In this document: piece by piece, positions 6,599 to 13,272 of the stretch
How the letters are laid out: every line of letters begins with the position of its first letter
Numbering within the stretch: the first letter of the stretch is position 1
NCBI GenBank assembly: GCA_027064745.1
Contig: JAMOPD010000158.1
Span: 1 to 13,579, forward strand
Reading direction: 5' to 3'
Source: Thermococcaceae archaeon
Lineage (GTDB): Archaea; Methanobacteriota_B; Thermococci; Thermococcales; Thermococcaceae
DNA length: 13,579 nt
Program-made: the position numbers and the translations under genes
Notes under the pieces: generated by a model
What the model was told of the DNA's origin: nothing
Databases searched by the model: none
The model's input: only the letters and a program-made list of their open reading frames with translations

Positions 6599-8041
6599 TC
6601 ACTTAGATACCTTTGCGATATAGATAAAGCTCTGGTGGGATAGTATATCGGAAACAAATACCGAGGGGACTTTAATTATTACCAAAACTTGTGTATTTGG
6701 ATCCATCACTAGCATTCCAGAAAGTTTCTCAAGATCAACTACTTCCCAACCATAACTTTCAAGTTCCCTCTTCGCTTCATCTGCCGCTTTTATCTTACCA
6801 GCTGCTACTGCTTTAAGAATCTCAGATAAATCTACGTTGTAATTATATGCTGCAGAAGAACTCTGGCTTGAAGTTTGACTGTTTGAATAGGTATCACTTG
6901 AACTTTGTCCATTTGATATAGATGTTCCTGCCGGGGTGTATGCTCTCGAATGTTGCTCGGAATATGAATCAGATGAGGATGTACTTGAAGAACTTGATTG
7001 TGACTGGGATTCCCTTGCTGAGATTATTCCAGCCTGTTTTGGTAAGAGAACAAACTCTACATACCCCATATTAGCTATTTCCATGTACGGGCTATTGGTT
7101 GAATTCTTTGAGAATATTACTATCCTATCCCCCGGAGAAACAAATGCCCCATTTATTCTACTCCTAGGAAGTACTAATGCTATATCCACCATTTCCACTT
7201 TACCAACACGATACTGCATTATTTCCTTGTAATCTAAAAAGCTCCCGATCAAGGTCTTTGCTTCATCTTTTGTGTATATCTTTTTACTACCTGCTTTTTC
7301 CATGATTACATTCTGGGTTGGTGTGTTATCAATTAGGAAATAGTAGTACTCCTTCCAAAGCTCCAGAAGATAGGGGGTGGCGCTTACTGATTCAACTTCA
7401 TCAACACTTTTTGCACTCATTATCTGGTTTTCTATGGATTTTAAAGATTCAATAGCCTTTTTTCTCAGTTCATCTGGTAATGGCCTGGAAAGTAATGGCT
7501 GAAATTCAAGTTTAATTTGGTCAATCTTTTGTTTTTTAGTTTCGTTTAATATTTTTTCCTGCTTTAATCTTTCTTCCTCTTTTAATTTCTCTTGATATTT
7601 TTGAAGAACATCCTGATATACTGCCTTGACATTTATATTCCTAACCTCATCAATAGAAGTTGCCGAATTAATTTTGTTAATTAATTCAGCTTTTTTAACT
7701 TTAGCATATGAGAAATTCATGATATCTCCTTTGAAGTATGCATTAACCTCAGCAATTTTTTCTTTTTTAGCTTGTTCAAGCTCTCTAACCCCAGCTCCCT
7801 TGTAATAAGAATAGATGCCCCAAGAGACGGCTACGATTATAATTATTATGATTGCAGAACCGATTAAAATTCTTTTCCTACGCTCCCTTTCACGAACACT
7901 TCCAATACGACTTATTCTCCTTGGAGGTTTAGCAGGTCTGGGTTTTACAGAGGGTTTTGTAGATTTTATTGGCTCAGACTCGGCACTCGCCTTACCCAAC
8001 TCTCTTAAACGCCGAATTTTGGCTTCAATATCCTCAGACAC
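6599..8041 (-). CDS. DUF515 family membrane-anchored protein, first gene of the pilus-type operon
   Basis: The product has 480 residues. A short basic cytoplasmic N-terminus (1-57, with a KPSVKPRPAKPPRR stretch) precedes one membrane helix at about 58-78 (ILIGSAIIIIIIVAVSWGIY), so the bulk lies outside. Two related helical units follow at about 92-150 and 169-235, then a compact domain (about 245-343) containing VEMVDIALVLP and VSPGDRIVIF. A Ser/Gln/Tyr-rich linker occupies 344-400, and a C-terminal domain (403-480) ends with VLVIIKVPSVFVSDIL. The overall pattern fits the archaeal DUF515 family, whose function is not established. The PGD segment resembles the SAF/RcpC region of CpaB, a Tad pilus assembly protein. 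Start: ATG 8056 is in frame but has no ribosome site; GTG 8041 follows GGTGGTG by six bases and is preferred. The stop lies 10 bases before the next gene. Confidence 0.8.
   Translation of the reverse strand: MSEDIEAKIRRLRELGKASAESEPIKSTKPSVKPRPAKPPRRISRIGSVRERERRKRILIGSAIIIIIIVAVSWGIYSYYKGAGVRELEQAKKEKIAEVNAYFKGDIMNFSYAKVKKAELINKINSATSIDEVRNINVKAVYQDVLQKYQEKLKEEERLKQEKILNETKKQKIDQIKLEFQPLLSRPLPDELRKKAIESLKSIENQIMSAKSVDEVESVSATPYLLELWKEYYYFLIDNTPTQNVIMEKAGSKKIYTKDEAKTLIGSFLDYKEIMQYRVGKVEMVDIALVLPRSRINGAFVSPGDRIVIFSKNSTNSPYMEIANMGYVEFVLLPKQAGIISARESQSQSSSSSTSSSDSYSEQHSRAYTPAGTSISNGQSSSDTYSNSQTSSQSSSAAYNYNVDLSEILKAVAAGKIKAADEAKRELESYGWEVVDLEKLSGMLVMDPNTQVLVIIKVPSVFVSDILSHQSFIYIAKVSK
7337..7768 (-). 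repeat. Internal duplication of a helical unit in the DUF515 protein
   Basis: Two segments of the protein align: residues about 92-150 (KKEKIAEVNAYF ... SATSIDEVRNINV ... VLQKY) and about 169-235 (KKQKIDQIKLEF ... SAKSVDEVESVSA ... LWKEY). Shared positions are KKxKI, a Phe ten residues after the first Lys, the SAxSxDEV turn and a closing aromatic helix. A Lys/Glu-rich helix (151-168) connects them. The duplication is seen directly in the translation; divergence is high. Confidence 0.6.
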
Positions 8042-8065
8042 GTTGAGCACCACCATCAGCAGTTA

Positions 8066-8080
8066 TCATAAAAACATTCC
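8066..8080 (-). promoter_or_regulatory. Possible TATA box of the pilus-type operon
   Basis: On the minus strand GGAATGTTTTTATGA is the best TATA-like element upstream of the DUF515 gene. It would start transcription near 8045, almost at the GTG 8041 start, so either the message is nearly leaderless or the true promoter lies further up, for example in the AT-rich stretch near 8104-8118. Uncertain. Confidence 0.25.
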
Positions 8081-8132
8081 CTTCTAAGTTAGCTTTTTGA
8101 ATTCAATACTTTATTTAGATTTCGGTGATTGT

Positions 8133-8495
8133 ATGGAAAGATTGATAGCTAGAGTAATCGAGATTCGAGGGAATTGTCCAGTATTCAATCTTGGAGATAA
8201 AATGGTAATCGATGGACCAAGGATAAACCTAAAAGAAACAGATGCCATCTGTACTCATGCTTTTGCCTCGCTTATACCATATATAGCAGCACTGCGAAAA
8301 GGTATTAAGCCCAGTGAACTTGGATTAGGTAAGGGAGAGAAGGCTTATATTCAGTGTCTTGATCCAGGACCCCCATATACAGAAGGAGGGACAGTTATTT
8401 TTGAGATAACGGTGGTGCGTGATGAAACAAAAGAAAGCTTGGAGGATGGTAAAAGAGATAATAAACGAAGCACATATAGTCATAGAGGTAGTTGA
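8133..8495 (+). CDS. TIGR04076-like small protein with three conserved-type cysteines
   Basis: The product has 120 residues. The pattern IRGNCPVFNLGDKMVIDG near the N-terminus, CTHAFASLIPYIAALRKG in the middle and CLDPGPPYTEGGTVIFEI near residues 75-92 matches the TIGR04076 family of small proteins of unknown function. Cysteines at 15, 40 and 75 lie in the conserved blocks and could bind metal, which is inference. The ATG at 8133 follows CGGTGATT closely; an upstream in-frame ATG at 8097 has no such site. The family core ends near residue 94; the last ~25 residues (from RDETK) are hydrophilic and are encoded entirely within the overlap with the next gene (8422-8495). The overlap implies coupled translation with the GTPase. 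Confidence 0.75.
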   Translation: MERLIARVIEIRGNCPVFNLGDKMVIDGPRINLKETDAICTHAFASLIPYIAALRKGIKPSELGLGKGEKAYIQCLDPGPPYTEGGTVIFEITVVRDETKESLEDGKRDNKRSTYSHRGS

Positions 8496-9495
8496 CGCCA
8501 GAGATCCGATTGGAACCCGAAATAAAAAGTTAGAAAACCTGGTTAAAGAAAAGGGTAAAAAACTACTGATAGTTATGAACAAAGCAGATCTAGTCCCAAA
8601 AGACTGGGCTGAGAGATATAAAAAGGAAAGCGAAATTCCGATAGTGTTTATCTCTACCAGAGATCGAAAAGGAACAGGTATTCTGAGAAAGAAGATAAAG
8701 AGGCTTGCAAAAGAGTTCTTGGATGAAGAGGATAGGGTTAAAGTTGCTCTTATTGGATACCCAAACGTCGGAAAGAGTACAATAATAAACACATTAAAAG
8801 GTAAAAAGGCTGTAAAAACAGCGCCAATACCAGGATATACCAAAAACAAACACTTAATAAAGCTCTCCAGAAAAATATGGCTTATCGATTCACCAGGGGT
8901 TGTGCCTATCGATGAATTCGATGAACTTGTCATAAAAGGCGGCTTTCCACCAGATAAGATAGGAGATCCCATCAGGCCAGCTCTCAGATTAATCAAAAGA
9001 ATTCTTGAAACAAGGAAAGAAGCGCTGACCGAGAAATATGATATCCGAGATTTCGAAAGTGAAGAACAAATACTTGAGGCAATCGGAAGGAGGAAGGGTC
9101 TGATCAGAAAAGGAGGAGAAGTTGATATTGAAGAGGCCGCTCGTTATTTCCTCAGAGAATGGCAGACAGGCAGATTTACCCTCTTCGGAAAAGAGGAGAA
9201 AAAAGAGGAGGAATTAGTCAGAGATTTTGACAAGATTTTAGCTGCCGTCGAAAGGGATCTCCTTCTGGACCCAAGAAGGATTCTATGGAAATTCGGAGAT
9301 AAGCTGAGGGAGAAGCTTGACAGCACAAAACGCGTTGGGATAAGGGAAATCGAGTGCTTCACTGTTGGAATTGCAACAGGCTTTAAGAAATGCGACTCCG
9401 CCTTGAAGTTCCTCGAAGAGTTAACTGGCAAACATGTTCTGGCAAGTGAATGCTTCGGAAAGAAGTGGAAAGGTGTTATAGCAATCCTGGAGTGA
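8422..9495 (+). CDS. Circularly permuted GTPase (YlqF/Nog2-related), probable ribosome assembly factor
   Basis: The GTPase motifs occur in permuted order: DARDP (25-29), then G4 NKAD (53-56), a G5-like ISTRD (77-81), G1/P-loop GYPNVGKST (112-120), a G2-like PGYTK (137-141) and G3 DSPGV (156-160). This order defines the YRG/YlqF-type GTPases, which act in assembly of the large ribosomal subunit in bacteria and eukaryotes; the archaeal role is inferred. After the G domain comes a helical region to about 257, with EEAARYFLREWQTGRFTLF typical of the family, and then a further C-terminal domain of about 100 residues with cysteines at 312, 324 and 344. The length is 357 residues. ATG 8422 has GGTGGTG four bases upstream inside the preceding gene; a GTG codon immediately before it is in frame. 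It overlaps the TIGR04076-like gene by 74 bases. Confidence 0.9.
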   Translation: MKQKKAWRMVKEIINEAHIVIEVVDARDPIGTRNKKLENLVKEKGKKLLIVMNKADLVPKDWAERYKKESEIPIVFISTRDRKGTGILRKKIKRLAKEFLDEEDRVKVALIGYPNVGKSTIINTLKGKKAVKTAPIPGYTKNKHLIKLSRKIWLIDSPGVVPIDEFDELVIKGGFPPDKIGDPIRPALRLIKRILETRKEALTEKYDIRDFESEEQILEAIGRRKGLIRKGGEVDIEEAARYFLREWQTGRFTLFGKEEKKEEELVRDFDKILAAVERDLLLDPRRILWKFGDKLREKLDSTKRVGIREIECFTVGIATGFKKCDSALKFLEELTGKHVLASECFGKKWKGVIAILE

Positions 9496-9539
9496 TATGT
9501 ATGAGACTTTTGACAATCTCCATTACTCTCACCCCCAAT

Positions 9540-9548
9540 GTATTTATG
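9540..9548 (+). promoter_or_regulatory. Possible TATA box of the tRNA methyltransferase gene
   Basis: GTATTTATG lies in the 92-base gap after the GTPase gene and would start transcription near 9570, about 18 bases before the ATG at 9588. The ribosome site of that gene is weak, so the assignment is tentative. Confidence 0.3.
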
Positions 9549-9554
9549 ACATAA

Positions 9555-10694
<1,140 letters not shown>

Positions 10695-10696
10695 AA

Positions 10697-10704
10697 CTTT
10701 TAAA
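10697..10704 (+). promoter_or_regulatory. Probable TATA box of the small membrane-anchored protein gene
   Basis: CTTTTAAA begins three bases after the stop of the methyltransferase gene. It would start transcription near 10727, a short leader before the ATG at 10735. Confidence 0.4.
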
Positions 10705-10734
10705 CGGAGTTATCTCACTCATAATGGTGGTACA

Positions 10735-11133
10735 ATGAGAGCATGGAGGATAGCATTGATTGCGGTTATAGGATCTCTCATCCTTGGAGGGGTTATATAT
10801 TTTGCAGTTTCACACTACGGCACCTACACGTATCAGTGGAAAACCAATCTACACAGTTACAAAACGTATGACCTTCTCGGTGACTCAACACTAAACGGCT
10901 ATATAAAAGCCAACGGCGAGATAAGTGTCTACATCCTGAGAGAGGAGGACTTCAAGAAAATGAAGCAAGGAAAGCCCTTCAGTTATTACAAAGCTTGGAA
11001 ACATGTGAAAAAGGCTGAATTCGAAGGGATTCAAATCCCCGGAAGCGACTACATTTTGGTCGTCAAAAATGAAGAGAATAAAATGCAGTGGATTTCAGTG
11101 AAATTACGAGAAAAAAGATCAGCACAGGATTGA
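10735..11133 (+). CDS. Small membrane-anchored protein with an outward-facing domain
   Basis: I do not recognise a named family. The product has 132 residues: a short basic start (MRAWR), one membrane helix at about 6-25 (ALIAVIGSLILGGVIYFAV) and a soluble, mostly beta-type domain of about 100 residues that should face outside. This domain includes NGYIKANGEISVYIL (about 54-68), a helix rich in Lys (EEDFKKMKQGKPFSYYKAW) and SDYILVVKNEENKMQW near the end. Such a layout resembles small beta-sandwich domains on archaeal surface proteins, but this is only an impression. GGTGGT (10726-10731) precedes the ATG. The gene has its own TATA-like element, and its end overlaps the convergent hydrolase-family gene by 15 bases. 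A 60-base sample contains 27 G+C, between the AT-rich genes to the left and the GC-rich ones to the right. Confidence 0.75.
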   Translation: MRAWRIALIAVIGSLILGGVIYFAVSHYGTYTYQWKTNLHSYKTYDLLGDSTLNGYIKANGEISVYILREEDFKKMKQGKPFSYYKAWKHVKKAEFEGIQIPGSDYILVVKNEENKMQWISVKLREKRSAQD

Positions 11134-11796
11134 CTCCTCGGCCAGAACATCCTCCTCAAGCTTCCCTATGCCCTCTATCCACGCCTCTATCTCATCCCCG
11201 TGCCTCAGCGGGCCAACCCCCGCTGGGGTTCCGGTCGCTATTATATCTCCTGCTTCGAGGGTCATAACCGAGCTTATGTACTCGATTATCTCGGGGATTT
11301 TGAATATCATCTCACTTGTCCTAGCGAGCTGTCTGAGCTCACCGTTGACCTTCAGGCCCAACTCCAGGTCGCTCACGTCCAGCTCACGTTTGTCAACCAG
11401 CCTGGGGCCGACCGGAGCGAAGGTATCGAAGCCCTTAGCAACTGTCCAGGGAAGGCCCTTCCGCTTGGCCTCCCACTGCAGGTCTCTAGCCGTTATGTCC
11501 AGCAGAATCGTGTAGCCGAGGACGTACTCCATGGCCCTCTCCCGTGAGATTCTCCTGCCCCTCTTTCCGATTATCACGGCAAGCTCAACCTCATGGTCAA
11601 CGCGCTTGCTTATTCTCGGCAGGATTATGGCCTCTTTTGGGCCTATCAGGGAGCTCGGAGGCTTGAGAAAAATCACCGGCTCCTTCGGAACCTCATGGCC
11701 GAGTTCCTTTGCGTGCTTCGCATAGTTTCTTCCGAGGCAAATTATCTTGCTTGGCTTTACCTCGTAAAAACCGTCTATGTAGGGGAGCCTGACCAT
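11119..11796 (-). CDS. Fumarylacetoacetate hydrolase (FAH) family protein
   Basis: This is a metal-dependent enzyme of the FAH superfamily, which includes acylpyruvate hydrolases, oxaloacetate decarboxylases and hydroxyheptadienedioate isomerases; the substrate cannot be told from the sequence. It has 225 residues, the usual length of the short FAHD1-like members. The N-terminal part has the family phrase IICLGRNYAKHAKELG (18-33) and PVIFLKPPSSL (40-50). The metal site is visible as HEVELAVIIG (E69 and E71) and D100 in LLDITARDLQ; K121 in VAKGFDTFAPVGP and GTPAGVGP (189-196) complete the active site. GTG 11805 and GTG 11802 are in frame upstream, but AGGTGG (11807-11802) lies about six bases before ATG 11796, which is preferred. 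The gene is markedly GC-rich (35 of 60 in a sample) compared with the genes to the left. Confidence 0.9.
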   Translation of the reverse strand: MVRLPYIDGFYEVKPSKIICLGRNYAKHAKELGHEVPKEPVIFLKPPSSLIGPKEAIILPRISKRVDHEVELAVIIGKRGRRISRERAMEYVLGYTILLDITARDLQWEAKRKGLPWTVAKGFDTFAPVGPRLVDKRELDVSDLELGLKVNGELRQLARTSEMIFKIPEIIEYISSVMTLEAGDIIATGTPAGVGPLRHGDEIEAWIEGIGKLEEDVLAEESILC

Positions 11797-11830
11797 ATAC
11801 ACCACCTGACACTGTTATCTGAGGACAGGA

Positions 11831-11844
11831 ATTAAACCTTTCTG
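11831..11844 (-). promoter_or_regulatory. Probable promoter of the FAH-family gene
   Basis: On the minus strand AGAAAGGTTTAAT gives a purine-rich BRE-like stretch followed by a TATA-like element. Transcription would start near 11808, a leader of about 12 bases containing the AGGTGG site before ATG 11796. Confidence 0.4.
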
Positions 11845-11902
11845 AATACCTGCAAAGACGAAAGGAAAAGCAACCTTTATTCATAGTGGCGAATGAGAAC
11901 TT

Positions 11903-12517
11903 TTACTCCACCTCCGATGTTACCCTTGCCCTCATGAACTTCAACCCCCAAACCATCAGCGCGCCCTGAATCGCCAGAGCGATGAGAAAGCCAGCGATAT
12001 GTGCACCCAGCGACAGCGGATGACTGGTGGCGAAGTAGTAAACCGTGTAAGCGCCGATGGGTATGTTGAGCAACACGCTCGCCACGAGGCCCGGGTTGTA
12101 GCCGTGCCTGAAGAACATACCCACGTGCGAGAGGGCATTTAGGATTGAGAAATAGGCCGTCCATATCCCGAGTGAAACACCTATAAGCCCAGCAAGTATG
12201 GCCGAGAGCGGAAACGCGACGAAAATTATTGGAACGTTAATCCAAAGGGCGTGTGTTTTTGTGAGAGGCCAGTCCTCCCGCTTTGAGCCCAGGGCTTTCC
12301 TGTTGAAGAACTCCAAGAAACCGCCGGGGTATATGTACTCCTCGAACTGGTGCACCCAGTAGACCGGTGTCTGCAACCAGATGAGGAAGAGAGCGAAGTT
12401 CTCCTTGAGGACGAACAGAACCAACACAACCGTTAAGTATATGGCAAGAAAGGGTGTCGGGACCGGCCAGTACTCTTCAAGCCATGCCATCACCGAACGT
12501 TTTTCCGTGGACTTCAC
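11903..12517 (-). CDS. HXXEE-family integral membrane protein
   Basis: This is a multi-pass membrane protein of the HXXEE family, whose function is unknown. It has 204 residues. The signature HQFEE is at 56-60, followed by a conserved-looking FNRKALG and, in a later helix, NALSH (127-131) and a HGYNPGLVASVLLNIPIG stretch (138-155), which match the other family blocks. Membrane segments are likely near 22-37, 40-55, 92-114, 119-135, 143-162 and 170-192. Histidines and acids within helices (H56, E59, E60, H131, H138) suggest a metal or catalytic site, which is inference. The start is uncertain: GTG 12526 overlaps the GGTGG site, GTG 12517 lies five bases after it and is preferred, and ATG 12490 has GGTG directly adjacent. 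The gene is GC-rich (35 of 60 in a sample). It lies 106 bases upstream of the FAH-family gene on the same strand. Confidence 0.8.
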   Translation of the reverse strand: MKSTEKRSVMAWLEEYWPVPTPFLAIYLTVVLVLFVLKENFALFLIWLQTPVYWVHQFEEYIYPGGFLEFFNRKALGSKREDWPLTKTHALWINVPIIFVAFPLSAILAGLIGVSLGIWTAYFSILNALSHVGMFFRHGYNPGLVASVLLNIPIGAYTVYYFATSHPLSLGAHIAGFLIALAIQGALMVWGLKFMRARVTSEVE

Positions 12518-12548
12518 GGCGACCACCGATTTAAAAAACGTTCCTGCG

Positions 12549-12560
12549 GGATATAATCCT
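12549..12560 (-). promoter_or_regulatory. Possible TATA box of the HXXEE-family gene
   Basis: On the minus strand AGGATTATATCC is TATA-like and would start transcription near 12527, in keeping with a start at GTG 12517. A second AT-rich block (12530-12540, TTTTTTAAAT) would instead start near 12510 and favour the downstream ATG 12490. Confidence 0.3.
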
Positions 12561-12673
12561 GACGGTGCTTCCTAGGGTCGGGTGAAGTCATCTGATTTAC
12601 AATCGTTATTCCGGTGTTTTCGCTTCTATTGGAAGATTGCAAAAACTTTAAAGCTCATTGCCCCCCTGAGGGA

Positions 12674-13057
12674 TTATAATGCCGTTAGAAGAGCGGAGAG
12701 GAGTTTCATTAACTCTACTTTATCCCTAATTTCAACGTTATCCATCCCAAAAATGCCGGGGTTTGCTTTAAAGCCCATTATTACAACGTCTCTATCCCGG
12801 TATTTGACGATGGGTGTTTTCTCTATTCGCTTAGCTCTTCCCCAACCTCCGCCAAGAGTTTCAGGGCGTCAGAGATGCTTTTTATACTCTTCGTGATGCC
12901 ACTTTCCATACCCTTCCGCAGTGCCTTTGTAAGCTTAATTATCTCCTCCGGGCTTATATATCCGCAATTACCTCATCCTGCTTATTATGCCAGAATTGCC
13001 CCCGATCGTTAGCTCAAGGGAGCCTCCTGCTATTAAGCTCTGAAGCTTGAGGAGCAT
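12674..13057 (-). pseudogene. Decayed gene with two frame shifts, family unknown
   Basis: No intact gene lies between 12518 and 13104. The minus strand holds three protein-like blocks in sequence. Block 1 (13057 down to a TAA at 12970-12968) reads MLLKLQSLIAGGSLELTIGG and then about nine more residues. Block 2 (about 12966 to a TAG at 12825-12823) is in another frame and reads GYISPEEIIKLTKALRKGM, then about 28 residues ending LLAEVGEELSE. Block 3 (about 12825 to a TAA at 12676-12674) returns to the frame of block 1 and reads TPIVKYRDRDVVIMGFK, then NPGIFGMDNVEIRDKVELMK. The switch out of frame and back is what two compensating small indels leave behind. Block 1 has no convincing ribosome site and may lack its original N-terminus. 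The helical style of blocks 1 and 2 recalls DUF1641-type proteins, but I am not sure of that. Confidence 0.6.
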
Positions 13058-13104
13058 TCCCGCGAGGTTTTTTTATAAAAATGGAAAGGGAAGTCACTCC
13101 TTCT

Positions 13105-13260
13105 TCAGCGGAGCAATTTTATTATCACTTCCCCATCCAAGGTCAGATTGTTGAACTTGATGTGAAGCTCTGTTTCGGTGCCTTCGACAGTTTCAATGAC
13201 CTTCTCCAAGTCCACTTTTGGAAGCAGCTTTTCTTTTGCCTCCACAGTGAAAGTTTTCAT
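13105..13260 (-). CDS. Small ORF, 51 residues, downstream partner of the right-edge gene
   Basis: An ATG at 13260 opens a 51-residue frame ending in TGA at 13107-13105. It starts 12 bases after the stop of the right-edge gene, with a purine-rich stretch (AAGGAAGGGG) as ribosome site, which is the spacing of an operon. The product reads MKTFTVEAKEKLLPKVDLEK, a charged amphipathic first half, then TETELHIKFNNLTLDGEVII, a beta-type second half ending KLLR. It has no membrane segment or cysteine. The even mix of charged and hydrophobic residues looks like real protein. The family is not recognised. Just downstream is the decayed gene, and it is possible that this ORF is itself a shortened remnant of it. 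Confidence 0.55.
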   Translation of the reverse strand: MKTFTVEAKEKLLPKVDLEKVIETVEGTETELHIKFNNLTLDGEVIIKLLR

Positions 13261-13272
13261 TTCCCCTTCCTT

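Noticed and set aside
6589..6657. Longer N-terminus for the secreted protein (start at 6657)
   Set aside because: The added 23 residues would come before the signal peptide and overlap the DUF515 gene; the ATG at 6588 has a perfect GAGGTGA site.
1644..8041. Archaellum (archaeal flagellum) operon
   Set aside because: No archaellin, FlaC-H-like or FlaJ single-platform gene is present; the paired TadB/TadC-like genes and DUF515 point to a Tad-like machine.
8325..8996. Minus-strand open frame of 223 codons
   Set aside because: It covers the GTPase P-loop region antisense and reads as Ser/Phe/Leu-rich noise; the plus-strand frame has all the GTPase motifs.
12600..12680. Possible small RNA or CRISPR leader near the TATA-like AAACTTTAAAGC and the CCCTGAGGG palindrome
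   Set aside because: No C/D box pair, no tRNA fold and no repeat-spacer structure could be found; the palindrome has only three paired bases.
12646..12779. Near-identical 14-mers CTTTAAAGCTCATT (12646) and CTTTAAAGCCCATT (12766), 120 bases apart
   Set aside because: 13 of 14 positions match, but flanking sequence does not extend the match in the same order, and the words are AT-rich; no repeat array or mobile-element ends are supported.
12582..12896. Plus-strand open frame of 104 codons
   Set aside because: It lies antisense to the decayed minus-strand gene, has no ribosome site and its product is unlike natural protein; the protein-like signal is on the other strand.
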